This document shows, in pieces, positions 44,278-54,108 of a stretch of DNA of 64,000 bases. Under the pieces are notes generated by a model, which did not search any database, was not told the DNA's origin, and saw only the letters and a program-made list of their open reading frames with translations. The translations under genes were made by a program, and so were the position numbers. Origin of the DNA: CAZAMB01 sp964486335 (lineage in GTDB: Bacteria; Planctomycetota; Phycisphaerae; UBA1845); NCBI GenBank assembly GCA_964486335.1, contig CAZAMB010000005.1, positions 62,001-126,000 on the forward strand. The letters run 5' to 3'. Positions within the stretch are counted from its first letter, which is position 1; every line of letters begins with the position of its first letter.

Positions 44278-45828
44278 GTGATTTTGTTTTGGATGACTTC
44301 GATCGCTTTCGTTGTTTCCACCTTGGCGCTCGCGCTCTACGGGCTGCACCTTTATGCGCTGCTATACCTTTTTCGACGGCGCGCATCCCAGAAGAACAAT
44401 GAACAGCAACGGACGATAGAGACTTACGAAAAAGATCGAAAGCCCGACGATTGGCCGGTCGTCACCACGCAGATTCCGATCTACAACGAAAAAGATGTCA
44501 TTCATCGCGTATTGACGGCGGTTGCCGGCATGGACTATCCGCCGGGAAGGCACGAGATTCAGGTACTCGATGACAGCGACGACGACACGAAGTTCATCGT
44601 CGACGATCTTGTCGCGAGCCTTCGAGCACGCGGCGCGGATATCAAGGTGATTCGCCGCCCAACCCGAATGGCGTACAAGGCCGGAGCGCTCGCGCACGGA
44701 CTAACGACCGCGCGGGGAACGTATGTCGCCGTGTTCGACGCTGATTTTGTTCCGCCCAAGGGATTCCTTCGCACGGCCATTCCGCTGATCGATTCGACGC
44801 CGAACCTTGCCTGCATACAGGGTCGGTGGGCGCACCTCAACCGAGATGAATCCTGGCTGACCGAATCCCAGGCGCTGGGCATTGACGGCCATTTCGCGAT
44901 TGAGCAGGGCGCCCGCGCGTGGAACGGACTCATGATGAATTTCAACGGAACCGCCGGCGTATGGCGGAAAGCCGCCATTGACGACCCCAGCGTAGGGGGC
45001 TGGAGCGGGGACACGCTGACGGAGGACCTAGATCTCTCGTATCGCGCTCAGCTGGCCGGCTGGAAACTGGACTATTGCCTGAATCTCCCCTGCCCGGCCG
45101 AACTGCCCAACTCGGTCGGCGCGCTCAAAAGCCAACAGCGCCGCTGGGCGACAGGGTCCATCCAGGTGGCGATCAAGCTGCTGCCGAGAATCTGGCGCGC
45201 GCCCGTTTCGATGGCCGAGAAACTCGAGGCCACGCTGCATCTGACGCATTATTCGGTCGCCGTCTGGATGCTGATCCTGGCGCTGGTCGCGCGCCCGATG
45301 CTGCTGGCGATCGTCGACGCCCGATTGTTCACGCAATGGGCGTGGTTTGCCTGGGGCGCCATTTATTTCTCGGCGTTGGCGCCGTCTCTCGTTTATGTCT
45401 ACGCCCGATACAGTCTCGAAGGCCGATGGTCTGGCATCCGGACCATTCCGGGCATGATGATTCTGGGATGCGGATTCTGTGTCAACAACACGCTGGCGGT
45501 CCTTCGCGGATTGACCTTGCAGGGCGGGGAGTTCGTGCGAACGCCAAAGTCCGGTAGCGTCGGAACAACAGTAAAGCGATCCAGCTATTCAACAATGCAA
45601 TCCAACATGTGGCTCATCGAAATCGGTTTGGGGCTTTATTCGTTCGCTTCCTTTGTAATCTATCTCACGGCGGAATTACGAGCGTTCAGCGTATTCCTTT
45701 TGCTCTACGCGATCGGACTCACTCTGACCGGATGGCTTTCTCGCCCCGAACGATTCGGAAAGGTCCTTTTGCAAACCGATATCGTCGGAAGTGCGGCGTC
45801 CATGCAACCCGCCGTCGTGGAGCCATGA
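44278..45828 (+). CDS. GT2 processive-type glycosyltransferase, membrane-bound
   Basis: 516 aa. An N-terminal helix (FVVSTLALALYGLHLYALLYL), then a GT2 catalytic domain: VTTQIPIYNEKDVI, VLDDSDDDT, DADFVPP (DxD) near residue 162, TEDLDLSYRAQLAGW, and the QQRRWATGS (Q/RxxRW-type) motif near 290, as in cellulose-synthase- or ceramide-glucosyltransferase-like enzymes. Five or more membrane helices follow. It starts at GTG 44278. Donor and polymer are unknown; no regulatory PilZ domain is present. Confidence 0.85.
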   Translation: MILFWMTSIAFVVSTLALALYGLHLYALLYLFRRRASQKNNEQQRTIETYEKDRKPDDWPVVTTQIPIYNEKDVIHRVLTAVAGMDYPPGRHEIQVLDDSDDDTKFIVDDLVASLRARGADIKVIRRPTRMAYKAGALAHGLTTARGTYVAVFDADFVPPKGFLRTAIPLIDSTPNLACIQGRWAHLNRDESWLTESQALGIDGHFAIEQGARAWNGLMMNFNGTAGVWRKAAIDDPSVGGWSGDTLTEDLDLSYRAQLAGWKLDYCLNLPCPAELPNSVGALKSQQRRWATGSIQVAIKLLPRIWRAPVSMAEKLEATLHLTHYSVAVWMLILALVARPMLLAIVDARLFTQWAWFAWGAIYFSALAPSLVYVYARYSLEGRWSGIRTIPGMMILGCGFCVNNTLAVLRGLTLQGGEFVRTPKSGSVGTTVKRSSYSTMQSNMWLIEIGLGLYSFASFVIYLTAELRAFSVFLLLYAIGLTLTGWLSRPERFGKVLLQTDIVGSAASMQPAVVEP

Positions 45829-45861
45829 TCGGCAGATCGTCGATTCAGTTCGGAAATATCG

Positions 45862-46971
45862 TTAGTCTTTTTCGGAAGCCTGGATTGGTACGGGGAAGTT
45901 CTTTCGCAACAATCCGGACGGCGCCTGTCCGACCGTAACATAGCCGTCTCTTTCGATCTTCCCCAGAATCGCGTTGAGACTGGCCATGGCGTCGCTGAAT
46001 CGCTGGAGAGAAAGGACGGCGGCTTCGTAAAGGCGGGGATCGCGGACAAGAAGTCCCGCCGTTCCCTTTCCTTCTTCCACCTGTCGAAGCGTGCTCGCGA
46101 GGCTCCGGGTTCCATTGTCAAGATTGTCGAGCACCTGGTTGAGCTTTCCAAAGGAACGGTCGAGGTTGGCTTCCGTCGTGTCAATCCCTGTGTTGAGATT
46201 GTCGGAAAGCCTCTGGGTCTGCGATCTCCACAGTTCCATCGTTTCCTTCAATGTTTCCGCGGACGCCTTCAGGTCATGCACGACGCCCTTCACGTCGCCT
46301 TGCACATTCACATCACCGAGCACGACATTGAGATTGGCTACAAGCTGGTCGATTCGCTCGACGACGGTCGAAAGGTTCGGCGTTGTGGTCGCCCCGGGTT
46401 GTTCCACCTCGGCAACCGTCCGCCGTTCAAGCAGGCGATTCATGTTGCGAGCCACCGGCGTCGCCTCGCCCGCGAGGTCTCCGATGTTGTTGATCATTCG
46501 CTGGACGGAATCCACCATATCGCGCGTGATGAACTCTCCGATCATGCTGCGCATTTCGCCGTGGATCTGCGCATCTTCCTTGGGAAGCAGCTTTCGATCG
46601 CCGCCCGGTTCAACGAAGATCTCCACCCGACCGACACCGAAGCCGAGCGTCGCGCCGTACAAGCGGGCGACCGCGCCCTGCGGAATCGAATACTGCGACT
46701 TGATCCCGGCCACCACGACGACGCCGAGATCAGGCCGCTCCGGATCGCCGAATTGAAGATCCTTGACGCGTCCGATTTCAACCCCGTTGAGCTGGATTGG
46801 CGTGCCTTGCGAGATGCCCCGCAATTCGCGCGCGCCGGTGATTTCCAGTCGCCACTCGTTGCCGCCCAGCCACTCCGGCGTTTCACCGAACCACGCCATC
46901 AATGTCGCCAGCACGATGAGCGACGCCGCCACGAATGTCCCCACGGCCATGTTGCGCTTGGTTTCAGTCAT
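45862..46971 (-). CDS. MCE-family (MlaD-like) lipid-transport protein
   Basis: 369 aa. An N-terminal anchor helix (MAVGTFVAASLIVLATLMAWFG), then one MCE domain (GISQGTPIQLNGVEIGRVKD, ISQGTP being the typical opening) to about residue 120. A long helical C-terminus follows (DLKASAETLKETMELW, LSDNLNTGIDTTEANLD), longer than in E. coli MlaD, as in needle-type MCE proteins. The start overlaps the ATPase gene (ATGA). It works with the ATPase and permease in phospholipid transport between the membranes. Confidence 0.9.
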   Translation of the reverse strand: MTETKRNMAVGTFVAASLIVLATLMAWFGETPEWLGGNEWRLEITGARELRGISQGTPIQLNGVEIGRVKDLQFGDPERPDLGVVVVAGIKSQYSIPQGAVARLYGATLGFGVGRVEIFVEPGGDRKLLPKEDAQIHGEMRSMIGEFITRDMVDSVQRMINNIGDLAGEATPVARNMNRLLERRTVAEVEQPGATTTPNLSTVVERIDQLVANLNVVLGDVNVQGDVKGVVHDLKASAETLKETMELWRSQTQRLSDNLNTGIDTTEANLDRSFGKLNQVLDNLDNGTRSLASTLRQVEEGKGTAGLLVRDPRLYEAAVLSLQRFSDAMASLNAILGKIERDGYVTVGQAPSGLLRKNFPVPIQASEKD

Positions 46972-47789
46972 TTCGATTCCTCGGCCTGCAAGGTCCTGAG
47001 AACCTCGGGCGAACAGCGACCCTCCACGAACCGGCGTACGCGCGCATCCTCGCTTCGATCGATGGCATCGGGCGATCCGTCAAAAATGAACCTTCCGCGA
47101 AAGAGCATCACGATTCGGTCAGCGACCTTGCGAGCGCTGGCCATGTCGTGCGTCACGACCACACTCGTGACCGACAGCTCCCGCTTCAACTTGATGATCA
47201 ATTCGTTGATCTCATCCGATCGCGGCGGATCAAGCCCTGTCGTCGGCTCGTCATACAAGATGACCTCCGGTTGCAGCGCGATGGCCCGAGCGAGCGCCAC
47301 GCGCTTTTTCTGCCCGCCCGACAACTGTGCCGGCCACTTCGATTGAAGACCGTCCAGGCCCACCATGGCGAGCCGCTCCTTCACGATGCGATCAACCTCC
47401 GAACGCCTCTTGCGCGTATGTTCGAGCACCGGAAAGGCGACGTTTTGTCCCACCGTCATCGAATCGAACAACGCGCTGAGCTGAAAAAGATACCCGAATC
47501 GCGGTCGCAACTCAGCGAGTTTTCTTTCCGAGAGCTGATCGATCCGATCCTCGTGAAAATAGACCTCGCCACGATCAGGAGTCAACAACCGAACAATGTG
47601 GTTGAGAAGGACGCTCTTGCCCGATCCTGATTCGCCGATGATGACCGTCGTTTGTCCCGGCGTAAGGGCCAGATCGACACCCTCCAGAACCACCAGATCT
47701 CCAAACCGTTTGTGAACGCCGACCAATCGCACGATCGGGGCCGCGTGGCTGGAAGAAGGCGCGGAACTTGTGCAGATTCGGTCGATCAT
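46968..47789 (-). CDS. mlaF: MlaF-like ABC ATPase
   Basis: 273 aa. Walker A GESGSGKSV near residue 52, signature LSGGQKKRVALARAI near 150, Walker B VILYDEPTTGLDP near 172 and THDM switch. The YLFQLSALFDSMTV segment after the Q-loop is characteristic of MlaF/Mkl ATPases. It overlaps both neighbours by 4 bases. Confidence 0.92.
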   Translation of the reverse strand: MIDRICTSSAPSSSHAAPIVRLVGVHKRFGDLVVLEGVDLALTPGQTTVIIGESGSGKSVLLNHIVRLLTPDRGEVYFHEDRIDQLSERKLAELRPRFGYLFQLSALFDSMTVGQNVAFPVLEHTRKRRSEVDRIVKERLAMVGLDGLQSKWPAQLSGGQKKRVALARAIALQPEVILYDEPTTGLDPPRSDEINELIIKLKRELSVTSVVVTHDMASARKVADRIVMLFRGRFIFDGSPDAIDRSEDARVRRFVEGRCSPEVLRTLQAEESK

Positions 47790-48628
47790 CGAACGAGCGA
47801 TTTGAATCCGTAGACTCCCCGATACAACCCCGAAAGGAAGTAACCGACAAAAAAATCGGCGACAAGGATCGTGATGAAACTGACCACGAACGACTCCGTG
47901 CAGGCTCGTCCCACGCCTTCAGCGCCGGTCCGGCAATGAAATCCCTTGTAGCACGCGATCAGTCCGATGGCCCCCCCGAAAATGAAGCTCTTGGTGAATC
48001 CCACCATCAAGTCCCATTTCTCGATTGCATTTTCGATGTAATACCAATAAGGCGAGGCCGGGATATTCTTGAGGTACACGGCGATGAACCAGCCCGCCAA
48101 TGACCCGCATAGGTCGCAAAACACCGTCAGCAGCGGCGTCAACAGCAGGCACGCAAGGAATCGGGGAACCACCAGATAACGTACCGGATCGGCCCCCATC
48201 ACCGTAAGCGCGTTGATCTGGTCGGTGACCCGCATGGTTCCCAATTCGGCCGTCAGCGCGCCGCCCACACGCCCCGCGACCATGACCCCGGCCAAAACCG
48301 GACCGAGCTCCTGAACGAGAGACAGCGTGACCAAGACCCCCATGCGCTGCTCGAACCCGGCTGCTTTTAATTGATCGTAACTTTGAATGGCTAGAACCAG
48401 GCCGACGAATGTACCCGTGACGGCAATGACCGGGACGGTCCGATTCCCGACCTCGTAGAAAAGTGGCATGGTTCTCGTCCAGGTGCGGAGTTGGATCACG
48501 CCCGGAAGAAGCCAGCGAATCATCTGCCAGGTGAACAGGCCGAACCGACCCAAAGCGGATAGCGTGCCGATCGTCCTGGAACCGACGAGGTCAAGCATCT
48601 GAGGGATCCGTTTGCGATCAAGAATCAC
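47786..48628 (-). CDS. mlaE: MlaE-like ABC permease
   Basis: 280 aa. The family core is clear: VPVIAVTGTFVGLVLAIQSYDQL, LVQELGPVLAGVMVAGRVGGA, then AELGTMRVTDQINALTVMGADP and VVPRFLACLLLTPLLT, with five or so membrane helices. First gene of the permease-ATPase-MCE operon. ATG 48598 (MLDLVGS) is a possible later start. Confidence 0.92.
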   Translation of the reverse strand: MILDRKRIPQMLDLVGSRTIGTLSALGRFGLFTWQMIRWLLPGVIQLRTWTRTMPLFYEVGNRTVPVIAVTGTFVGLVLAIQSYDQLKAAGFEQRMGVLVTLSLVQELGPVLAGVMVAGRVGGALTAELGTMRVTDQINALTVMGADPVRYLVVPRFLACLLLTPLLTVFCDLCGSLAGWFIAVYLKNIPASPYWYYIENAIEKWDLMVGFTKSFIFGGAIGLIACYKGFHCRTGAEGVGRACTESFVVSFITILVADFFVGYFLSGLYRGVYGFKSLVR

Positions 48629-48795
48629 GGACTCGCGCCCGGTGCATCGAGTTCCCGCAATGAACCGAACCTGCCGACCGGCGAATCGGCGCGTATGTAC
48701 AGGTGTTTATTGCGACTGTCAATTCGCCGATTCGGATCATTGGCCGCCGCAACCGCGCATTGTCGATGGATTCGCCAACGCTACGATAAGGCACC

Positions 48796-49569
48796 ATGAT
48801 TTCAAGCGCCTCACGCCCAGTTTCCATCATTGTCCCCGCCTATCGTGAAGCGCCAAATATCCCGATCCTCGTGGAGCGAACGTTCGCGACCATGAACGCG
48901 GCGGGTCTTGATTCCGAAATGATCATCGTCGATGACGATTCACGCGACGGAACAGCAGAGGTGGTCCAGAGCCTTGCCCGACATCACCCCGTCCGTCTCC
49001 TCGTGAGGACGGACGAACGAGGGTTGTCGAGCGCGGTACTCGCCGGGTTTCAAATGGCGAAGTTTGAGCGATTCGTTGTACTCGACGCCGATCTTCAGCA
49101 CCCACCCGAGGCCATCCCCGAACTGGTTCGCAAGCTTGACGATCCGAATTGTGATTTTGTTGTTGCATCCCGATACGTCGCCGCAGGCAAAGTTGCCGAC
49201 ACCTGGCCCGTCCATCGCCGACTGGCGAGCAAACTCGCTACACTATTGGCTAGGCCCCTGACGTCGGTCAGCGATCCTATGTCGGGGTTCTTTGCGTTGC
49301 GGCGTTCGACTTGGGACGCCGCCGATCGGTTGAACCCCATCGGCTACAAGATCGCTCTGGAGCTTTTCGTGAAGTGTCGTTGCCGCCATCCCTCGGAGGT
49401 GCCCATTCAATTTGCTACGCGCGTCGCGGGAACGAGCAAGGCCGGATTCGCGGAGGGGATGCGATATTTGAGACATTTGGTAAGCCTCTATTGGTTTCGG
49501 AGGCGTCGGCTGGTTGTTGCTGCGGCGGCGATCATTGCGACTTGCGTTATTGGGCTCGTATTCCGCTAA
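48796..49569 (+). CDS. GT2 polyprenyl-phosphate mannosyltransferase-like (DPM1-type)
   Basis: 257 aa. VSIIVPAYREAPNIPILVER, IIVDDDSRDGT, the DxD in VVLDADLQHPPEAIPEL and the region DPMSGFFALRRSTW match dolichyl/polyprenyl-phosphate mannosyl- or glucosyltransferases. One C-terminal membrane helix (LVVAAAAIIATCVIGLVF). Likely charges a polyprenyl phosphate with a sugar for transfer outside the cytosol. It diverges from the mla operon and is 106 bases before ispH. Confidence 0.85.
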   Translation: MISSASRPVSIIVPAYREAPNIPILVERTFATMNAAGLDSEMIIVDDDSRDGTAEVVQSLARHHPVRLLVRTDERGLSSAVLAGFQMAKFERFVVLDADLQHPPEAIPELVRKLDDPNCDFVVASRYVAAGKVADTWPVHRRLASKLATLLARPLTSVSDPMSGFFALRRSTWDAADRLNPIGYKIALELFVKCRCRHPSEVPIQFATRVAGTSKAGFAEGMRYLRHLVSLYWFRRRRLVVAAAAIIATCVIGLVFR

Positions 49570-49675
49570 TCGGCATTCGGCGATGAAATGGACTGTGGAA
49601 TACGACCGGGCAGTCGCGTAAACTCTGGTGACGGAAGGCGACGTTGGATTCGCGACGTTGAAATTCGGAGAAGGA

Positions 49676-50518
49676 ATGGAAGTCCGGCTGGCGACATCCC
49701 GTGGGTTCTGCTTCGGCGTGGAAGACGCCATTGAGTTGGCCGAGGCCGCCGTTGCCGATCATGGCGCCGGACGCGTCGTGGCCCTTGGTCCGGTGATCCA
49801 CAATAAGCAAGTGGTCGGTCGGTTGGAGCAGGCCGGTTTGGACCAATCAGGCGACCTCGAAACCATTGACTCGACCAAGGTCGTCCTGGTTCGCTCACAC
49901 GGAGCGACTCCCGAAACAATGCAGCGGATTCAAAACCGCGGGCTGACCGTCGTCGACGCCACATGCGTTCTCGTCAAGCGGGCGCAGAGCGTCGTCAAGC
50001 AACTGTACGACGAGGGGTACCATGTCGTCATGATCGGTGACCCGAACCACCCCGAGGTGAAGGGGGTCATCGGCTACGCACCCGTTGTGACGGTGATTGA
50101 TGATGACTCCAATCTGGAAGAATCGCTGCCGTTCAAGGAACGGCTCGGCATCGTGGCGCAGACGACCCATTCTCCGGAGCATGTCGCCAAGGTGATCGCC
50201 AAGATTCTTGTGCGGCCCTACCGCGAAGTCAAAATCGTCAACACGCTATGCCTTGAGGTCACGCGCAGGCAGGAGGCTGCGATCGCCCTTTGCGGCGAAG
50301 TGGACGTCATGTTTGTTCTTGGCGGATTCCACTCCGCCAACACCAGGGAAATGGCCAGGCTCTGCCGCGAGGCCGGGACCGAAACCTATCACATTGAAAC
50401 CTGGGAACAATTCACCCCCGACATGGTGAACGGCAAGCGCGTCGCCGGTGTGACGGCCGGCGCTTCCACGCCGGAGTGGGTCATCGCCGAGTTTGCCCGA
50501 AACCTCGAAAGCATTTGA
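49676..50518 (+). CDS. ispH: 4-hydroxy-3-methylbut-2-enyl diphosphate reductase
   Basis: 280 aa. The start at ATG 49676 is fixed by GGAGAAGGA and by MEVRLATSRGFCFGVEDAI, the normal first residues; the frame extends to 49628. The three Fe-S Cys are in GFCFGV, DATCVLV and NTLCLEV (the last usually NTICxxT). RSHGATPE and AGASTPEWVI are the substrate-site segments. Last step of the MEP isoprenoid pathway. Confidence 0.93.
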   Translation: MEVRLATSRGFCFGVEDAIELAEAAVADHGAGRVVALGPVIHNKQVVGRLEQAGLDQSGDLETIDSTKVVLVRSHGATPETMQRIQNRGLTVVDATCVLVKRAQSVVKQLYDEGYHVVMIGDPNHPEVKGVIGYAPVVTVIDDDSNLEESLPFKERLGIVAQTTHSPEHVAKVIAKILVRPYREVKIVNTLCLEVTRRQEAAIALCGEVDVMFVLGGFHSANTREMARLCREAGTETYHIETWEQFTPDMVNGKRVAGVTAGASTPEWVIAEFARNLESI

Positions 50519-50812
50519 TCGCATCGGTAAAGTATGTCGGCAAATAGAGCCGCGGAGCCTGCCCTTTAGGCGAAGCGTCAAGGGTAAGGGAGCGGTGTCT
50601 TGCCTTGAAACTACGCCAATTCCGCTGCTTGATGAGTGCGACTCGGCGCAAAGCTCCTCGATGCCCATAGGGTTCTTTCAATGGACTTGAACCGATTCCG
50701 CTTCCTCGCCGTGTCGCTCTAATTCAAGCCCCTGCGCGCTCGACAGATTCAAGCTTCGGCCTATCCTTGTGATGGTGTCCGTTCAATATCGAACCAGGAG
50801 AGAGGGTGAACC

Positions 50813-51052
50813 ATGGCTGATCCGAAACACGGTGCTCGTCCGATGGTAGTCGAGGAAACGGTGGGCAAAAAGGCATACTGCCAATGCGGATGGTCGGAAA
50901 GACTCCCCTATTGCGACGGTGCCCATAGCCGCATGGGCACGGGACTCAGCCCCATCGTCGTGGAAGTAGCGGCACCGGGTCGAAAATCCGTCTGTCAGTG
51001 TCATCAAAGCAAAAACAAACCGTGGTGCGACGGGAGCCATTCGCGCCTGTGA
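50813..51052 (+). CDS. Tandem CDGSH iron-sulfur domain protein
   Basis: 79 aa with two CDGSH (mitoNEET-like) motifs: YCQCGWSERLPYCDGAHSR and VCQCHQSKNKPWCDGSHSR. Each has the three Cys and one His that bind a labile 2Fe-2S cluster. AGAGAGGG and GAACC precede the ATG. Probable redox or cluster-transfer protein; partner unknown. Confidence 0.88.
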   Translation: MADPKHGARPMVVEETVGKKAYCQCGWSERLPYCDGAHSRMGTGLSPIVVEVAAPGRKSVCQCHQSKNKPWCDGSHSRL

Positions 51053-51224
51053 TCCGTCAGGATGCCAAAAAATGGCCCGATGATGGGGCCTCGGCGAGGT
51101 AACGCGAAATCCATGCGCGTTCAGCAAAGAGCCTATCTCAAGTACAAGGCGAGCTGCGAACTTCAGTTCGCGCGGACTTCCAAAGGGCGATGATGCACTA
51201 GGCTCTAAAGACAAGCGGCGGCTG

Positions 51225-52694
51225 ATGATCATTTCAACTCTTTGGTGGTTGTGCTTTTGGACGGCGACGGGACTCTGCGTCGGGAGTTTTCTCAACGCCG
51301 TGATCTACCGCATTCCTCGCGGAAAGTCGTTGCGCGCGCCGCTTTGGTCCGCTTGTCCGTTCTGCCGGTATCGCATCGCATGGTACGACAATATTCCCAT
51401 TGTCAGCTTTCTGTTGCTGGGCGGTCGTTGCCGGAAATGCAACGTTCCGATTCCGACGCGATACCTGGTGATCGAGGCGGTAACTGCCGTTGTCGTCCTC
51501 ATGCTGGTGGATGCCTTTCTGATCGGCCAGGTTCGCGACGGACTGAGTCGCAGCGAGTTCGGATTGACCGACCGCCTTTCATTCGACTGGCCGATTCTCG
51601 TGGCTCATATCGTGCTCTTTGCCTGTTTGTTCGCCATGTCCGCGATCGACCTCGAGCATTACTGGGTTGATATTCGCTTCACTAACCTCGTCGTCGTCGC
51701 CGGGTTCGCGTTTCACGTGCTTTGGACGCCGCCGCACAGTCGGACATGGCTTCGGCCTTCCGACACACTTGCTGTCATGTCGTTGTGTGCACTGACCGGA
51801 CTCGCCCTAGTCTGGATCGTCCTGTGCTGTCGTCCGCAAGTAGACCCCGAGGATTTCGGTGAACCCGTTGAACACGCCGATCCTTCGCCGCCCGCCGACG
51901 ACCGCGCACCCGGTTTGCCGCCTCCCTCGCTGTCGGCGCCGTCGCGCACCGGAGGATGGATCGCGTTGTTCGTTTTGGCCGCGCTCGTCGTCGTGATGTT
52001 CCTCGCGGAATCCCATGTAGCCCCGCTTCGGCATACGGGACGCGCACTGGCCCCGCTGGGTTTCCTGTTCGTATTGATTCTCTCACAGAGCATTTTGTCG
52101 CGCGATTCCGATCACGCCATCATGGAAGCGATCGACGAGGAAAGCGGAACGGCCCGTCGAATGGTCGCAGAGGAACTGCTGTTGATCGCTCCAGCCATTG
52201 TGCTCGCCCTCGTCGGATGGTGGATCATGTCCGGCGGCGAGTACGTCGCCCGCATCTCCGAGTCCCTGCACGCCTCAATGCAAATCGATGCTCTGGCGCT
52301 CTTTCGTCGATGGGCTCCGTTGGAGGGATTCTGCACGGCCGCTACCGGATACGTTGTGGCCGGTGCGCTGGGCTGGGCGGTGCGCATCGCATTCACGTTG
52401 TTGTTCGGCAAGGAAGCTTTCGGAACCGGAGATATTCATTTGATGGCCGCCGCGGGATGCGTCGCCGGCTGGCAAGTCGTCCTCCTCGGCTTTTTCCTGA
52501 CGTGCGGGCTGGCCCTTGCCGGTTGGGTCATCGCTCTTCCGTTCAAACGAACGCGAGCACTACCCCTGGGGCCTTGGCTCTCTTTTTCGTTCTTGATCGT
52601 GACGATATTCTATCAGCAAATCATGCAATGGCCGATGCTTGCGCGCGGACTCGAAACGGCAGGGTGGCTCCTTGGCTACCGAACTTCGTCTTAA
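51225..52694 (+). CDS. Type IV prepilin peptidase (A24) with a large internal insertion
   Basis: 489 aa, nearly double the usual length. The N-terminal methylase-type zinc site is present (ACPFCRYRIAWYDNIPI with Cys44/47, RCRKC with Cys69/72). The catalytic Asp residues are in SAIDLEHYWVD (142) and FGTGDIHLMAAAGC (403). They lie 261 residues apart; in typical members the spacing is near 60. The insert holds a Pro/Asp-rich cytosolic stretch (about 205-243) and extra membrane helices. It processes type IV pilin or type II secretion prepilins; no pilin gene is in the window. The LapA-like gene starts 29 bases on. Confidence 0.82.
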   Translation: MIISTLWWLCFWTATGLCVGSFLNAVIYRIPRGKSLRAPLWSACPFCRYRIAWYDNIPIVSFLLLGGRCRKCNVPIPTRYLVIEAVTAVVVLMLVDAFLIGQVRDGLSRSEFGLTDRLSFDWPILVAHIVLFACLFAMSAIDLEHYWVDIRFTNLVVVAGFAFHVLWTPPHSRTWLRPSDTLAVMSLCALTGLALVWIVLCCRPQVDPEDFGEPVEHADPSPPADDRAPGLPPPSLSAPSRTGGWIALFVLAALVVVMFLAESHVAPLRHTGRALAPLGFLFVLILSQSILSRDSDHAIMEAIDEESGTARRMVAEELLLIAPAIVLALVGWWIMSGGEYVARISESLHASMQIDALALFRRWAPLEGFCTAATGYVVAGALGWAVRIAFTLLFGKEAFGTGDIHLMAAAGCVAGWQVVLLGFFLTCGLALAGWVIALPFKRTRALPLGPWLSFSFLIVTIFYQQIMQWPMLARGLETAGWLLGYRTSS

Positions 52695-52723
52695 CCGCGC
52701 GCACATGGAGGAATTCGCTTGCC

Positions 52724-53083
52724 ATGAAACGCTGGGCAGTTTATCTTCGCGGCATTCTCGTCCTGCTCGTCGCGGGCGCGATCGGCCTTGTCCTGTTTCA
52801 GAACCGCTCTTACAAGGTCAACTTGTGGTTCTTTGGATTGACCGACGCGAGCAAGCAGGTAAACGTCGTTTGGGTGATGGTCTGGACGGCTGGTTTCACC
52901 CGCGCCGCTTGGTGGCTTTTTTCATTCGGACGGGGATTGATCCGCGACGTTCGTGAGCTTCGGCGAAATAACGCTTTGGTCGCGACGGAGCAGGCGTATG
53001 CGAAACGCGCTGCCGAGTTGGACGAGCGTGAACGGCTGATTGAGGAAAGAAAACGCCGGTCAGAAACGACGAATGACGAGTGA
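52724..53083 (+). CDS. LapA-type (DUF1049) membrane protein
   Basis: 119 aa from ATG 52724 (GGAGGAA upstream; the longer frame from 51956 is antisense-like and excluded). Two membrane helices (YLRGILVLLVAGAIGLVLFQN and VVWVMVWTAGFTRAAWWLF) and an Arg/Glu-rich C-terminal coiled coil. The NRSYKVNLWFFG segment between them is typical of LapA-domain proteins. In other bacteria LapA assists LPS assembly; function here is inferred. Confidence 0.7.
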   Translation: MKRWAVYLRGILVLLVAGAIGLVLFQNRSYKVNLWFFGLTDASKQVNVVWVMVWTAGFTRAAWWLFSFGRGLIRDVRELRRNNALVATEQAYAKRAAELDERERLIEERKRRSETTNDE

Positions 53084-53133
53084 GGGGATTGGAAGGAACG
53101 ATTTCGCGAAAGCGGGAAGCAAGGAGAACGCAA

Positions 53134-53805
53134 ATGAACGGTCGGGTGACGTTTCGGGTGGCGATGTTGTTGGGCGGCTTGGTTTTTGCCGGAGGGTGCG
53201 CCAACCCGAAGAACATGGCGGACCTCGAAGCGCAGAATCAAAACCTGCGCAATCAGTTGAACCGCGCCGGCAGCGATCTCGCCTCTGCCATGAAGGAACG
53301 GGATCTCATCAACGATCGGTTAAAAGCCGCCTTGCGCGACGCCGACGCCCTGAAGGCCGAGCTTGCCGGTCGTCCCGTGATCGAACCGACTCCGCCCGGC
53401 TGGACGGCGGTTCCCGGCGGGGGCATGATCGCCATTGAGGAAAATATTCTTTTCGCTCCCGGCAAGGCGGTGCTGCGCGATGACGCACGCCGAACGCTCG
53501 ACTCGATCGTCAGCACCTTGGGCGGCGAATACGGCGACAAGGACATCATGGTCTTCGGCCACACCGATGACCGACCGATCAAGAAAAGCGGATGGCAAGA
53601 CAACTGGCAGCTCAGCACCGAGCGAGGCCTCGCGGTTGTTCGATACCTCAAGGAACACGGCATAGCGCCGGAACGGCTGGTCGCGGCCGGCTGTGGTGAG
53701 TTTCGACCCCGCACGCCGAATACTTCCGAACCGAACCGACTGTCAAATCGCCGCGTGGAAATCTTCGCCATCGACGCCCAGCCGGGAACGGGACGCGGTC
53801 GATAG
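53134..53805 (+). CDS. OmpA-family peptidoglycan-binding lipoprotein
   Basis: 223 aa from ATG 53134 (AAGGAGAA upstream). Lipobox LVFAGGC (Cys22), a coiled-coil stretch (DLEAQNQNLRNQLNRAGSDL) to about residue 75, then an OmpA C-terminal domain: IEENILFAPGKAVLRDDARR, MVFGHTDDRP, NWQLSTERGLAVVRYL, GCGEFRP and NRRVEIF. Anchors the outer membrane to peptidoglycan. Confidence 0.9.
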   Translation: MNGRVTFRVAMLLGGLVFAGGCANPKNMADLEAQNQNLRNQLNRAGSDLASAMKERDLINDRLKAALRDADALKAELAGRPVIEPTPPGWTAVPGGGMIAIEENILFAPGKAVLRDDARRTLDSIVSTLGGEYGDKDIMVFGHTDDRPIKKSGWQDNWQLSTERGLAVVRYLKEHGIAPERLVAAGCGEFRPRTPNTSEPNRLSNRRVEIFAIDAQPGTGRGR

Positions 53806-53862
53806 CCTCGACTCTATACGTTGTGGATTGAAGTTGCTCAGCGTTGGATTGGGTGGATGGCC

Positions 53863-54108
53863 TCAGGCGGAATCGCCATCGGTCCGCACTTCGAAAGGAA
53901 CAACTTCGACACCGCCGTCAGTCCGCGCTTGTATCTGTTGAATTCGGTGTTCGGCTTTGGCGAGGAAGTCGCGGCACTGCTTGACCAGCGCCATTCCCTC
54001 TGCATACCTCTCTATGGATTCTTCCAGTCCGATCTGACCACGCTCGATCTGGTCGGCAATCGTTTCTAGCTGTTTAAGCGCTTCTTCAAATGTCGGTTTC
54101 TTCGCCAT
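53863..54108 (-). CDS. xseB: Exodeoxyribonuclease VII small subunit
   Basis: 81 aa. FEEALKQLETIADQIERGQIGLEESIERYAEGMALVKQC is the XseB pattern almost end to end. It normally binds XseA, which is not in this window. It converges with the OmpA gene and diverges from the HIT gene. Confidence 0.92.
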   Translation of the reverse strand: MAKKPTFEEALKQLETIADQIERGQIGLEESIERYAEGMALVKQCRDFLAKAEHRIQQIQARTDGGVEVVPFEVRTDGDSA

